From the NCBI GenBank assembly GCA_024195265.1, contig JAJLRJ010000003.1, forward strand, positions 31,162,143 through 31,226,142: a stretch of 64,000 bases of DNA, written 5' to 3'. Within the stretch, counting starts at the first letter, position 1; each line of letters starts with the position of its first letter. The position numbers and the translations under genes are program-made. The notes beneath the pieces are model-generated. The model was not told where the DNA came from. It did no database searches and worked only from the letters and a program-made list of their open reading frames with translations. This DNA is from Dendrophyllia cribrosa (Eukaryota; Cnidaria; Anthozoa; Scleractinia; Dendrophylliidae). Positions 42,128 through 53,692 of the stretch are shown here, one piece after another.

Positions 42128-42959
42128 AATCCCTGAGAAATTACAGTTTTAACCAGCTCTAATAAAAACAAAACTGCTCCGAAGTTCTTCCGAGGTTCAA
42201 AACTCTTCCAAACTGACAACCTTTGTAACCGCGCCAGGGCTGCCTCTCGCCAAGAAAGACTGGGAATAGGGTGTGGCGATCTTCTTCTGTCCAGGGGGCC
42301 GAAAGTAAGCTGTGACAAGACTCTATTTTCGTTTCGCTTGTAAACCATTCTCGGAACGAAAAATAGAGTCTGATCCAAACGAATCTTTTACACAACGTAT
42401 GAAAGCGTAAGCTTACGTAAAACCGAAAGCCATTCCATAGAGCCAAAGAAATGATTGCAATTCTCCAAAAACGATGAGAATTATCGACAAGTCGAGTCAC
42501 TTTGCAAATACCACCGTAACGATGATATGATAGAGCCCAAACTGAAGATTCTACGCGAGTTGTGTTTACTAGGTTTACTGAAACGTGACGCTTGAGTTGT
42601 CCCGGGTAGTAGGGTAACCTTAGGTCATAAGCTGAAAAAATGCTCTGCTGATCCACCTCTACATACGCATGCCGTGGGAGGACGGCCGTGCTGTCCCCAG
42701 CCAACAGCTACCACATGTGTTGTGTGGAGCTGGCGCTTAAATAGCATCCGCCTTGGCAGTAAAGTAGTGGGGTCGATGATTTTATATGATGATGATCTTA
42801 TCTGATGAGTCTTAACTAGGACGAAACAGCTGTCCATGGCTGCCACTGCCAGAGTGATATGGCTGTGCGCATGCGTAAGGTACTGGCCAGGTCACGGGGT
42901 TGGTGTTCGAGTGTGTCACTTGCTTTTTTTTGTATTTTAATAAACTCGGGACGACTTTG

Positions 42960-43480
42960 ACTCGGCTGCTATGGTAACCGGCTAGTAGTCCTAGTGGTAG
43001 GGCTTACACTACCTCTTCGTAAACAGGCCCTTAGCGAGGGTGAGATTACCGGGAGTTAAAAAAATACGTTAGAATGAGTATCGAGAAATGAAATGATCAG
43101 AAAAAGATATAATAATAATATAATATTTTACATTTTTATATAGCGCGAACTTCTACATAACATAATCAGTTGCGCTTTACATTTTACGAGAATGAGATCG
43201 GACGTCAGCTCATGAAGGCGCCTACGGCAGCCGCTATCAGTCCATTATTGATCTCATCTCCCCACCCCACCCATAAAGGAAGATATAACACTGAGGGTGG
43301 ACACAGCCAGGGTTTTGTTACGTCCTCAGTGGTTCTTTAACGTCCCCTACTATTAGTGTGATAAGATGCAGGAGACAAGGTTAACGGCTTAACGTCACCG
43401 CCCAATGACGTGATCATCTGAACTGAGGCAGATGTTGAGCACACAGCTAGCATGATCTAGTTAGCATGATCTAGTTATCT
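42960..43480. repeat. Dispersed SINE-like repeats
   Basis: Contains a TTTTATATAGCGCGAAC ... TTGCGCTTTACATTTTACG segment and a later GGTTCTTTAACGTCCC segment, both of the type widely dispersed in invertebrate genomes. Also AGCATGATCTAGTTA repeated twice near 43450-43475. No gene. Confidence 0.4.
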
Positions 43481-43561
43481 AACTAGCATGACCAGTTATT
43501 TTAAGAATGGGGTTAGTTTCTAGAGAAACTGTGGTGCTGCGTCGGTGGGGGGATGAAACAC

Positions 43562-43672
43562 GAGAATTTAGTTTTATCGACTGAGTCGATAAGGTAAATT
43601 GACCACCGTAAAAGGAATCCTTTTACGGTGGTCAATTTACCTTATCGACTCAGTCGATAAAACTAAATTCTC
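43562..43672. repeat. 111 bp perfect palindrome (MITE copy 2)
   Basis: From GAGAATTTAGTTTTATCG to its exact complement at 43655-43672, with the axis at base 43617 (GTAAAAGGA-A-TCCTTTTAC). Fifty-five bases pair on each side with no mismatch I can find. Same family as 36333-36479 (shared GACTGAGTCGATAAGG) but without its loop. It lies inside a SINE-like repeat: AGTTATTTTAAGA occurs on both sides (43493 and 43674). Confidence 0.9.
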
Positions 43673-43696
43673 AGTTATTTTAAGACCCTAGTTTTT

Positions 43697-43772
43697 GGTC
43701 CGGCCGGGGTTCGAACCCGCGACCTCCCGCACGGTAGTCCGGCGCTCTACCAACTGAGCTGGTCGGTCGGTC
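43697..43772 (-). repeat. tRNA-like head of a SINE
   Basis: Minus strand carries a box A-like AGCTCAGTTGGTAGAGCGC and box B-like GGTTCGAACCCC at about tRNA spacing. The acceptor ends (GACCGAC against CCGGACC) do not pair properly and the anticodon stem is poor, so it is a tRNA-derived SINE promoter and not a functional tRNA. It is followed by a TCTTAAAATAACTGA-type tail into which the palindrome is inserted. Confidence 0.6.
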
Positions 43773-44092
43773 ATTGTAGGGAAATAAGCTTGGTAGAATG
43801 AAAAACCAAAAATATAAAGAGGTGTGTAGAGTGACATGGATAGCAGGATAAAAATTAAGTAACTCCAGAACTTAGTTTCTAAATGATGTTTTCTTAGTCC
43901 GCAGACATCAAGTTTGGTCATGGCGCCAACCAAAGCACACGAGGCAAAGCAACAAGGATCATCACTCAGACGCTACTGGGAGTAATCTCCAAGAACATAC
44001 TCAAGGAAGTGCTTAGAGCGGGATGGTCATAGAACCTTTCCTGTGATGCGACAACGACAACGACAGTTTCTAAAGAAACATGAAAATTTGGA

Positions 44093-44485
44093 TTAAATGA
44101 GTTGATAAGGTAACCGACAAACTGCAAGGCTGATCTGACTACGTAAAAAAGTAGATTTTGCGCGGAGACACCAATACGACAGAAACCGATAAAGCAGGGT
44201 AGCAAACGCGGACAGCTGTTTCGTCCTGTTTGGGACTCGTCAGCGCGGTGTAGCTTGTACAAAACTAAGAACGACTACAAGAAAGCAATCACAAATAGAT
44301 TGCACAATGACCCGTACACAATAATTTGGTGTCTCGCAAAATCTACTTTTTTAAGTAGTCAGATCAGCCTTGCAGTTTAATTTGTCGGTTATGTTTGTTC
44401 ATTTTTTGGCTGATTAGGTCTCTCGTAGATCCTACATATCGTTTACAGCATTATCGTTTGCGGTCCTTTGCAGATTTTAGTTCTT
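44093..44485. repeat. Inverted pair of a dispersed repeat
   Basis: GGCTGATCTGACTACGTAAA (44129, plus) is mirrored by AAGTAGTCAGATCAGCCTTG (44355), with TTGGTGTCTCGCAAAATC against ATTTTGCGCGGAGACACCAA. A third copy lies at 23930-24190. A partial GATAAGGTAAGTTGGCCACCG from the palindrome family is attached at about 44490. Confidence 0.55.
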
Positions 44486-45587
44486 TTTTGATAAGGTAAG
44501 TTGGCCACCGTAAAAATTCAGTTGATTAAGCTTAATGTTGTCAGTAGGTAATTTATATGTTAAAAAACTTAAAATAAGTTAGCAACGCGCAATTTGGAAA
44601 TCTAATTAGCAGATAAATTAATCTTGTATCAAGGGACAAACTAACTTCTCATAATTGACAATTCCCATAAAAATAAGCTACTAAAAATAGGGCTTTATCA
44701 AAAACGTCAAATTTGACCAATATCACAAAAGGAAGTAAACAAAAGTATTTCTTGTCAAAAAGTTTTTTTTTACTATTAGCCAGGCCGGAATTGCAACATA
44801 TATATTTATATTTATATTTATATATATATATTTGTTTAAGCTGTTCACCAATTGTATCTTGACACGCGTCACGCTAGAAGGTATTGTTCCTAATTTTCAA
44901 ATTTGTATTTCTTGAATGTATCCGTTATTTTTGGGCAGTTGCCTGATGATTGCTTCGAGAGAAGCATGAAACTCGGAGTTGCAAATATATGTGTTTGAAC
45001 TAGTCCATATTCTTTCTTTCTATACAAAGCTCTGGATTATATCCATTGAGCACTTTTATAGCAGATGAAGGAGTTCAATTTTTCCTCTACTAGTTATATA
45101 TATATATATATTTTTTTTTTTGAATATCACGATTTAATTGCTTTTAGTTAATTTAATTAACTGAAACCATTCTAAACGTGATGGAAGGACTCAGTAAAAG
45201 TGTATAGTATTTACTTGTAAAAAATTACTAAACAAAAATTTATATGGTCTTTTCATGCCAGCTTTTAATACGAGTTCTAAAATCTTGCCTACTTGATATA
45301 CCAAAACATTGCGTTTGATTGTTTAAAGTTGCAACGACTGAATATTTTTATTACATGTACTTTCAGAAATGTGGTACTTTATTGTAGAGCGCTTTTTAGG
45401 CAGTACGCAGCTCTTACAAGGTCTAGCTTCTCAGATTTGCTGAGAAAACAATAGAACAAACAACACATAATGGAGGAACAACAACAAGTAGCTTTATTTG
45501 CATGACTATAAATCCTTAATGCACCTTTTCATTGTTTTGAATAGGTTCTTATTTTTAATAACCATGATTCTTCTCATTGTTTTAGAA
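44486..45587. other. Intergenic, AT-rich with LINE/SINE debris
   Basis: AT microsatellites at about 44803-44832 and 45095-45112. GCCTGATGATTGCTTCGAGA with GAAGCATGAAACTCGGAGTT (44940-44985) is a tail motif seen in cnidarian retroelements. No coding frame. Confidence 0.35.
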
Positions 45588-45666
45588 CCGAGCAGGTCAT
45601 TATTGTGGTCTGTGATGTGGAACAGGAGGTCATTATTAAAAATAATGACCTGATCGCAATAATGAC
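45588..45666. repeat. Small palindromic MITE
   Basis: GAGCAGGTCATTATTG (left) and CAATAATGACCTGCTC (right) are exact inverted ends, with AGGTCATTATTAAAAATAATGACCT as a second palindrome inside. Flanked by TAGAACC and GATTCTAC. Confidence 0.6.
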
Positions 45667-45916
45667 CTGCTCGATTCTACTTTTTTTTTATTTTTTATTT
45701 TTAGGATTGCGTTCTTCGAACGCGATTTTTTTTTATTTTATTGAAATCAACAATACTTACGGCTCGATTCTACTTAGTTGACCACAATAATTTTTAGGAC
45801 AACCAAAATTGAAGAGCCTTCATTATTTCTGTCACTTAGTTTACAAAAGTTCTTGCATTTGTCATTTATAACTTAGCAATTACAAACTTTTTCTAGCTAT
45901 TGTTAATGGTAATATT

Positions 45917-46581
45917 TCAATTTCCACCTGAAATATTCAAAGTAATTGACCCCAAAGCATTTGCAATCTGCGTAGCAGCAACATTTTCTCTGGTTGTGGT
46001 TTCACTGGACTGGCCTTGCACTATTTTTGAAACTTTAACTAGTTGTTCATTTGTTTCCCGTTTGTAACTTTGAAGAGCTTCCAATCGATGTCCAGTAACA
46101 CCCCGAATCAATTTGTCGTTTACACCTTCTTGAGACAATCTCGAGACCGCTGTTGCTCGCAAAGAGTGATTAGTGAAATATCCCTTAATTCCAGCTTCAG
46201 CCATCATCATTTTAATCATGGAATTGAGTTTATTATGACCCAAAGGGACAATAGAAAACCAAGCATTGTTACTTTCGTACATTCGCAATGGCTTCAAGTA
46301 AAAAGCTTTATCTAGAGATCCTTCAGGATCACATCGCTCAATATAAGTCTTGACAATTCTTACAACACATCTCTCATGACATTCAACGTTAGCATACGCT
46401 AAGTTCTCGGGCATAATTTTCTATGTTTTAACCCACCCTGGTTCGTTTTACTTACTCCTTCGGAATAAAGTAAATATTCCCTGCCCTCCACATCAGTGTG
46501 AAACGAAAACCTATTTGCACTCAATTTGCGGTGTTCATCCACCGCCTGCGACAACAAATCATCTAAACCATCGCTCATCAT
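45917..46581 (-). pseudogene. Crypton-type tyrosine recombinase, frameshifted
   Basis: Two minus-strand frames belong to one protein. 46399-46581 reads EGREYLLYSEGVSKTNQGGLKHRK; 45917-46414 continues MPENLAYANVECHERCVVRI to the C-terminus. The join is a missing base in an A-run near 46420-46425, after LKHRK. The second part holds the recombinase core: NHSLRATAVSRL (His-x-x-Arg), VTGHR and the nucleophile candidate in LQSYKRE. This arrangement matches the DUF3504/KIAA1958-like Crypton domain of animals. The N-terminal part is missing. I call it a dead Crypton copy; a domesticated gene split by an assembly error is the alternative. Confidence 0.65.
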
Positions 46582-47043
46582 CTCGAATGAACGTTTTTAA
46601 TTCCAAATAACTGGACATATTGGCAGTAAAAGCAATATCGACTAAAGCGTTATGGAACTCAGCTGCTGAACTGAAAGAAAAGCCGACAAACACTAAACCC
46701 CTTGAGAAAAGGCAGATATTCAAATTGTAATACATGAGGGCTGCAAATCCTAACGGGATTTCATACAGTGTTTCTCGACTCTTTAATTAGCAAACCATTC
46801 AAGCTATTCTTGGCTTCCCTTGTTCTAAAACAATGGAAAGGTGCATTAAATCGCATAATGCCCTCGCTCCTCGGCCTCGGTCATTATTTTTAAGAAGGCC
46901 TCGGAGCTCAGGCATTATCCTATATTTACAGTATTGCAAAAGCATTATTATGGACCTCAGCTCTGAAAACAATAGAGCTGCGTGATACTCAGGTCCAATG
47001 AAATTAGAGGTTGTAAAGAGCTGTGTGGCATCTGTGTTTTTAC

Positions 47044-47299
47044 TTGAATGTCGTATAACCAAAACCAAAGTAATTACCCTGACGAATCACAACAGTCACA
47101 GACACTCCAATGAACCAATCAGAACTCGAAGCAAACATATGTAGCCGGCGCCAAGGTAAGTGCGGGAAAACGCGTACGAGTAAATGGTTTTGGTTTTACT
47201 TCTGATTCAGGGTTGAGAAATTTAGCCAATCACAAAGCATAGCAATACCAAACCAAAGCGATCACGAAATTACTTTCGACACTCAATTGACAACTACTC
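47044..47299 (+). repeat. CCAAT-rich MITE family, copy 2
   Basis: Has AACCAATCAGAACTCGAAGC, GGGAAAACGCGTACGAG, TTTAGCCAATCACAAAGC and the right end TTTCGACACTCAATTGACAAC. It lies just downstream of the TPST stop codon, within about 200 bases. Confidence 0.65.
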
Positions 47300-47492
47300 T
47301 TTTTCATCGTTTCTCTGTACTCGTAAATAAAGTGGAATCTCCCACAAGTAGACACCCAGGAGTTAAAGTTACATTGTCTGTCTAGGAGAGGTGTCCACAT
47401 TTGTGAGACTGACAATGCAGTGCTTGTATATGTGGCTGGGAACACAACCACAGGAAGTTTCCGTCAGCCAAAGTTCGACTTTGTACTACGAT

Positions 47493-49843
47493 TCATGATT
47501 TTGTAACAACAGACTCCATTCTACGATAGTCAGGCCACTTTTTCCATGTATCATAACCCAGCTTTTTCATGATAGGAGCAATTCTGTCTGTACGTTCCAG
47601 CACAGACGGCGGTAAATTGTCACACCATTTGTATAAAGCTTTAACATTCACAGCCTCTTTCACTTGATCTGTTGACTTCTCAAGGCTAAAACATGTGACC
47701 AAAGGAAGAAAAAAAGATTCAAGTTAAATAAGCATAGAAAATAATGCACGAAGATGCTATATTCAGTGGTTCTGGCAACAATAAAAAGGCACTCAAGGGG
47801 AAAATCGGTGGAAGTTCATTGGGAAGTGCTAAACAAAACTAACTACAATTTGAACACTTCCAACCATTTTGGAGTAGGGTCGAATTGAGGGGCAATAACG
47901 AGCAGTATTTGAGAATATGTTTTGAAAGGGTTACGTATTTCAGAGGGGAATTGCAGAAAAAAATAAACATGTAAGTTACATGTTAGATGTTTATTTTGTT
48001 TTTTTGTCAATACCCCTCTGAAATCCTGAAGCCTTAAAAAAACTTATCCTTATATATTACTCGTTAATGCCCCCTCAATTCGACCCCATCCACATCTTCC
48101 CCTTCCCTCCCCTCCCTCCCAAAGAAAAAAAGCAACAAAAACTAATTAACACATTTCTGTAACTTTTGTAGACCATTGTATTAATTGCATTATGGATAAT
48201 TAAGATTAATTAAAACAGCGCGGCGAGACTGATCAGTTCAAGGATTGTATATGTATATTACATATGAAAAAATAACTCGGTATTTACCTTTATATCTATT
48301 TTCGCGACTTTTTTCTTCAAGGCACATGACCTTACATATGGAGACTATTTGAAGATCATATCTGTTGTTGAAATTTTGTTACCAAACGTGGTTGCTTCCA
48401 TACACCATTGTCCATAAATACCTTCGGTGAAATTTGGCAGCGCAAAAATGACAAAAAAAAACATGTTTTGCGTTAAGAATGAAATTTTAAAGAATCAGGG
48501 ATGTTGTCTCCAAATTTAATCTTTTGCTTTGTTGAACTGATACGTTAGGTTTTACTGAGAAGAATGCCACGAACACTTAATTAATGAATAGTGTTTATAG
48601 CTTCGTATTTTTTATACAGACCTTTGAATATCCTGCCATGTTGTTATGATTATCCACGACCTAATGTCAACGGGTCTAATATTGCATATGAAACTGACTG
48701 CAAGGAATATTCTTACTATAAAGCGAATCAGACATATTTCATATCCCAGGTGATGGCACATAAAATGGGATAGATCGGGATAGAACGAAGAGAATAGACA
48801 TGAGAACGATTTGTAGTTTATAGTGCAAAAACATGAGGATTCCCTTGGAATTATCTGTCTGGGATGGCTGTTGATAAGGGCCGTCTTGAAAAGTCTTTTA
48901 AGCTAATTAGGTCTCCGTAATTTTGAGTGTTAACCGTTTGTTATTTTTTTGGGGAAATTGAGCTGTAATTAGCTTACCGTGAAAGAATAACCCCACCAGG
49001 TTTGCCTATTTCGGTTTGATGATGTAACACCACATCGTTCCAAATAACACCTAGAAATTCCAAGACGATCTCCATGCAATGTGACGGAAACAATACCAGA
49101 TGTTCATAGGGAATTCTCAGACACCTGGCTTGCCCTAACTCTTCGCATTGTGCATTCATGCTGCTGACGGCCACATTCCAAGCTCTTAGCAAACCTTCAG
49201 GGTCGTTTTTCTCAGTCCTTCGGGGGCTGTACATCCCGCGGATTGCAATTTTTCTTTGTATAATAGAGTTTAGGACTGCGCGCCCGTCTCGCACCATGAA
49301 AACGAACTTCGCCTTGGGAAATAGCCTACCTAAATAACTAAGATTCCTAAACGTTAGAGGATCTTTGTTGCACAATCTTGGAGCCGGATCTCCATGTTTT
49401 GCTATGATCTCTGCTATGAGGGCCGCTATAGCAGAATCTAAGAGTTCTTGAGTGACGCCAGCTTCCTCTCGGCGGGTATTTTCAACCTTGCTAAACATAT
49501 TCAACATCCTGGGAATATTGAGAAGTATTTTCGGGATGACCCTAGTTTCTTGCCCGCATCTGATATCGGGATGCGCGTCTAGCATTGCTCGCATCAAAGT
49601 CGTTCCACTTCTGGGAAATCCTCCGACAAAAATAAACGGCGTTGAACGATCCACGTGGTCCGCTTGCCTCCTGGAAAGATTCTCATAAGAGCCGTTTGTT
49701 GACACAATGGCGGTATCCTTCAGTTTTTCATCCCAACATTTGTACAAAGATAACAGCCTTGAACTGAAGAGGGTCAATAAAGATATTATACAGACGCACA
49801 AGAGAGCAAAACACTTAGCGATTGTTCGTCGAGACATAAACAT
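47493..49843 (-). CDS. TPST: Protein-tyrosine sulfotransferase, 2 exons
   Basis: Exon 1 is 48978-49843, exon 2 is 47493-47685, joined in phase 2 (CG/GTAAGC donor, GTTTTAG/C acceptor) to give 352 residues. TPSTs transfer sulfate from PAPS to tyrosines of secreted proteins in the Golgi. Residues 10-33 form a type II signal anchor. The 5'-phosphosulfate loop is GGFPRSGTTLMRAMLDAHPD (74-93), followed by RCGQETRVIP with the likely catalytic Glu99. NKDP (159-162) and VFMVRDGRAVLNS (181-193) supply the other cofactor contacts known from human TPST2. Exon 2 (LEKSTDQVKEAVNVKALYKW) is the conserved C-terminus. Length is close to human TPSTs (about 370). All key residues I can check are present, so it looks functional. 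Confidence 0.92.
47703..48977 (-). other. TPST: TPST intron
   Basis: Between the two TPST exons, bounded by GTAAGC and TTTTAG on the minus strand. Contains an inverted pair TTTCAGAGGGG...CCCCTCTGAAAT at about 47938-48022, AACATGTAAGTTACATGTT, and a TTGAGGGGCAATAACGAG / CTCGTTAATGCCCCCTCAA pair. Together these form a ~200 bp foldback MITE at about 47870-48085. Confidence 0.6.
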
Positions 49844-50977
49844 GTTCTGATATAAGTCTTCTTAGATAAAGGTTATCTTAGGGAGTCCATAACGTCTTTG
49901 GATTTCATCCTTTAACAGCACACAACAACACGACTGAAAATAAGAAGAATCACAACTGCAGATGTCAAATAAATTACCTTGAATCGCAGTGTTGAAATAT
50001 CGATAATTATCGCTCTCCATCTCAAATAAATTATGGCAAGTATGTTATCACCACACTGGATGGATTCACCGCAATTGTAGGTAGCTATGGTGATACACTT
50101 TCAACTTAAATAATTTATCAGAAGATTCCAAATATCACAACTAAATCCATGGCTAACATGAAAAGCGTTAATATATGGATTTCTTTAAACGCATTCTTCA
50201 AAAGTTTGCAATTTTGTGCATTTATTGTCGTATCAAAATTTTGAAAAACCTATTGTCAAACGCCCACAGTAGCACAATAAATTAAGTCTTTTTAGAAAGC
50301 CGTAAAAAATCGCATCAAATAACAACTTGCTCGTACATAAAGTGCCGCGACCTGTTCTTCCACCTGCCTGCTGCAGGTGGAGGGGTGTTTATCAAACTTT
50401 AGGTTTGGCTAGGTTTTCTTTGTTCTCTCCACGCGAATTCATTCAATAACCCCTCACAATTAACGACATTCTGAAAAGCTGATGGCGGGTTTGTAACTGG
50501 CAAGTGTGGGCCAAAACAGGAAGGGATTTCAAAGACTCTCTCCACTGTCTTCTCCACATTCAAAATGGCGACAAGAGAAGACATCACGAGATCTGCTATT
50601 CTCACCGCCATTTTGAATATGTTACTAATCCCGACATTGCCAAGAGCTTATTATTTAATCATAGGTAGCTTGCTTGTAGAAATAGGACAAAATAGAAAAC
50701 GAGAGATTTTAGAACGGTGAAATCGCGCCACAACGGGTTGCTCCTTGTTTGCCTGCCTTTCCGCCATTTTTATTCAGTTTTTTGGGCTAAGAGCGGAAGC
50801 CCGTGCGGAAGTGACACAAGATTGCGCGGGAGTATTCTTCCTAAAAATAGCCTAAGGTGTAAACGATTTGACAAAAAAGCAAGGCTGATAAATGGTACGG
50901 AAACGACTATATTTGTAAAATATCCAATATTTCGTAAGGCACAGCCTTTCCTAATTATAAGGAGATGAAGGCTCCGG
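49844..50977. other. TPST upstream region
   Basis: Contains the TPST promoter presumably, but no core motif stands out. At about 50570-50610 the minus strand has ATGGCGGTGAGAATAG with an open frame of 70 codons (MAVRIADLVMSSLVAILNVE...). Its composition is protein-like, but there is no family match and no splice support. The ATTCAAAATGGCG motifs at 50560 and 50610 are YY1-like in opposite orientations. Confidence 0.35.
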
Positions 50978-51227
50978 AGTAAGTTATTACTCTGACCAAT
51001 CACAGCAGTCGTAAACAATCCAATGAACCAATCAGAGCTCGAAGCAATTACATGTCGGCGGCGCCAAGCGCGGGAAAACGCGTGCGAGCAAGTCACGATT
51101 GGTTTTGGTTTTACTTCCGATTGGTCGAGAAAGTGGCGCGAGATTTTTTAGCCAATCACAAAGCGTTGCAATGAAAAACCAAAGCAATTGTATGTAATAA
51201 CTTTTCACACTCAGTTGAAAACTGCTT
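50978..51227 (+). repeat. CCAAT-rich MITE family, copy 3
   Basis: Shares AACCAATCAGAGCTCGAAGC, GCGCGGGAAAACGCGTGCGAG, TGGCGCGAGATTTTTTAGCC and the right end CACTCAGTTGAAAACTGC. Its left terminus is truncated relative to copy 1. Confidence 0.65.
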
Positions 51228-51237
51228 TATTGTCCAT

Positions 51238-51612
51238 TAAGTATTGTTCCACATAAGAACGATAGCAAACTTTATTGTTCTGCGGCATTAGCTCTTTCCT
51301 ACATAGAATATCTTTGATTTCAAGAATAGAGGAGGAGCCGATGGTTAATAATTATATTTCATTATAAAAATAAAGAAAATCCATTTGCGTCAAATAAATT
51401 TTAGGAAATGTTCGTGCTTAACCAATCAGAAGAGCAGAAGACAATAGCTAATATTTTTGCTTCTTTGATGAAGTTCCCCAAATATAATTTCTTTTAAAAA
51501 TTGTATGTTGTGCGATTGGGTCTCAAATTACTTGAAACCTTAAAAAAATTAGACAAAATGCACCTTGAACCTTAACTTTTTAGCGGTTTTTGAGTCTAGG
51601 TCAATGAGATCA
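51238..51612 (+). repeat. Interspersed repeat family X, copy 2
   Basis: Matches 22805-23125 closely, including AAATCCATTTGCGTCAAATA and GTTCGTGCTTAACCAATCAG. It contains an extra ~40 bases near 51310-51350 compared with copy 1. Both copies adjoin other repeats; the class is unknown. Confidence 0.6.
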
Positions 51613-53089
51613 CTAGTTGTAACAATGAAAAATCTTGACATTCCATCGTGTTTGACATTCCATTGCCGTTCAGCGCTATCCTTCTTATGCGGATCATTAC
51701 TTAATAACAAATTACACACACAAAAAAAAACACAGTTTACTGGGCGATATTCGTAATTTACAGCAAGAAGGCGACAGTGATATTCTCAATCTCATTGCTA
51801 CATTTAAACTAATTTGGTCGTCGGGTCGAAACTGCCCGATTGTGAAGCGGAAAAAACTACTTGTTTTTAGTAAGTAAGGAGTGGATGCGGGCAGTCCGTT
51901 TTCCAAGGGAAACAGAAAAAAAAATATTCGTGTTCAAAAGTAAAGGGGAGAAGCGATACTTCATTGAATGGAAATAAATCGAGACAAATATGATTCTAAC
52001 GCATATTGTACAAATTTTTATTTTTATTTCGAGGTGCCCACTTGGCTGCTTCCAGCCAAACTCATTTTTTTGCGAGACAGTCTACAGTTCGCAAACCAAC
52101 GATTCGTCCGCCACGACTAATAAATATTCCACGTGTGAAATAGGCGTAAAGTGGGTTGGGATGGTGACATGACACTGCCTGTCGTTTCACAGTACGTACT
52201 GTTTTGCTTAGAACCGGAAGTTTACTGTTGGCAGCACGATAAACGTAAGCCCGGGGTTGGTCGCCCAGAGTAAATATTGGTCGGATTTATGAACCGTCAT
52301 GTCGCCGGTATTGGCACCGCCCCGGCAAATAAACACAGTATAAACAAGAAGACCGGGTTCAGAGTGCATTTTATTGCAAAATTTATACATCGTATTTACC
52401 GATATAATATGCTGTCTTTGTAGGATTATATTATCTAGCAACCAATATATTTTTGTTGGGCCAACATTTAGCGCAGAGCTTTTCCAATCCTTCTTAATGA
52501 TTTATTGCTATTTATTTTAGGGTTAGACTCCAAATAGATAGTAACCTATAAAGCCTTTTAAAAACATAACTAAAATGTCAAAATGACTGATCACGTTTCA
52601 GACATACGGATTCTTATTCCAACAAAGCTACCCTAATCACCCGTAACACTACTGAAATAAATATTTTTCAAAGTATCCTACTTAATTAATATGTACGTAC
52701 ATGTGTATAATTTTGTCCATAATTTTTATGTATGCATATAACCTTTACAGAACAGACGTTTTTGCCTAGTTTTTTGTGTTTTTGTCTTTCCATCTCTTTG
52801 GAGCGGGGTCAGTTTCTCGAAAATCCCGATAGTTTTTCGGGCACGGAGCTATACATTAAAATCACAATCTATAGATGTAGTTTTTTAGCCCGCAAACCAG
52901 CCCGACTTGTTTCGTAAACCTTTTTTTAAAATGCTTAGCTTTTAAAACCAACAAAATTTGGGACTTTTGAGAAACGGGCCCCAGATCCGTGGAGGCACAA
53001 CAGTGCTACGTCACCATTTCAATGTTCTCTCAGTTTATTGTTTAGATGTTCATCAGGGTTCTTACAGTAATTAAGCCCCATAAACACCA
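51613..53089. other. Intergenic sequence
   Basis: No supported gene. Short frames are uninformative. A few TTAATTAATATGTACGTACATGTG-like AT-rich palindromic words occur near 52682-52705. Confidence 0.35.
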
Positions 53090-53093
53090 ACAG

Positions 53094-53304
53094 TTAAACA
53101 TGTTTAAATGTTGTTTAGCTTAACTACGTTTTTAGCCTGTATGTAACGTTTTAACATGTATATGAATCAAACTACCTGAAATGGTAATAAAAGTCAATAA
53201 AGTTTCTTTTAGTAAAAATTTCACTCCAAATATTACGGGAGGTTAGGAGGTATTTTTCTAAACCTGTTTTAAACTAAACAACATTTAAACACGTTTAAGC
53301 GCTG
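53094..53304. repeat. Inverted repeat (MITE) beside the transposon
   Basis: Arms GTTAAACATGTTTAAATG then TTGTTTAG (left) and CTAAACAACATTTAAACACG then TTTAA (right) pair with few mismatches. It ends about 50 bases before the integrase-HECT transposon. Confidence 0.55.
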
Positions 53305-53373
53305 GTGTGATGCTTGACACAAAGTTTCCTATTTTTTTTCCACCAGCTGAAAACTACGATGGCCCAGAAGGGT

Positions 53374-53590
53374 CACAGTTCAGTTGTGATTTTTCACAGT
53401 TCAGTTGTGATTTTTCACAGTTCAGTTGTGATTTTTCACAGTTCAGTTGTGATTTTTCACAGTTCAGTTGTGATTTTTCATAGTTCAGTTGTGATTTTTG
53501 AAACAGTTCAGTTGTGATTTTTGAAACAGTTCAGTTGTGATTTCCCACGTAGTTCAGTTCTGACTTTTCATAGTTCAGTTGTAGTTTTTT
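53374..53590 (+). repeat. Left subterminal 21 bp repeat array
   Basis: Five near-identical tandem copies of CACAGTTCAGTTGTGATTTTT, then five diverged ones (GAAACAGTTCAG..., TAGTTCAGTTCTGAC...). Mirrored at 58275-58450. Likely binding sites for the element's own integrase HTH domain (inference). An apparent open frame through it encodes only HSSVVIF repeats and is not a gene. Confidence 0.9.
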
Positions 53591-53683
53591 TGTTGACGTG
53601 TCAATTTGCCCCAGGTCCTTGTTATTGACATCCGGGCTTCTTATTCCAGAGAAAGCGGGAATTTGAAAATTTCATAACAGACG

Positions 53684-53692
53684 GCCATCTTG
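53684..53692 (-). promoter_or_regulatory. YY1-like site before integrase
   Basis: GCCATCTTG, complement CAAGATGGC, lies about 43 bases before the integrase ATG. A matching AAAATGGCGGGA lies about 60 bases upstream of the HECT gene's ATG (58206-58217). AAnATGGCGG is the YY1 consensus, often near TATA-less starts in animals. Role is inferred. Confidence 0.35.

Noticed and set aside
41436..42846. Antisense-free alternate frames over and upstream of the DHHC gene (83, 95 and 181 codons)
   Set aside because: They overlap the DHHC frame or its 5' flank, lack domains, and have Arg/Cys-rich composition typical of frame shadows. The 181-codon frame at 42159-42704 could be 5' UTR sequence but shows no family.
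43697..43772. Functional tRNA gene on the minus strand
   Set aside because: Box A and box B are good, but acceptor and anticodon stems do not pair and a dispersed SINE tail follows.
46799..47068. 89-codon minus ORF near the Crypton remnant
   Set aside because: No recombinase motifs; partly inside the CCAAT-rich MITE; does not continue the Crypton protein.
53314..53517. 67-codon ORF with HSSVVIF repeats (also at 58369-58566, minus)
   Set aside because: It only translates the subterminal 21 bp repeat array (21 is a multiple of three, so the frame stays open). No start context or protein family.
53374..53590. Possible CRISPR-like array
   Set aside because: Repeats are directly tandem without unique spacers, in a eukaryotic transposon end, and are mirrored at the other end.
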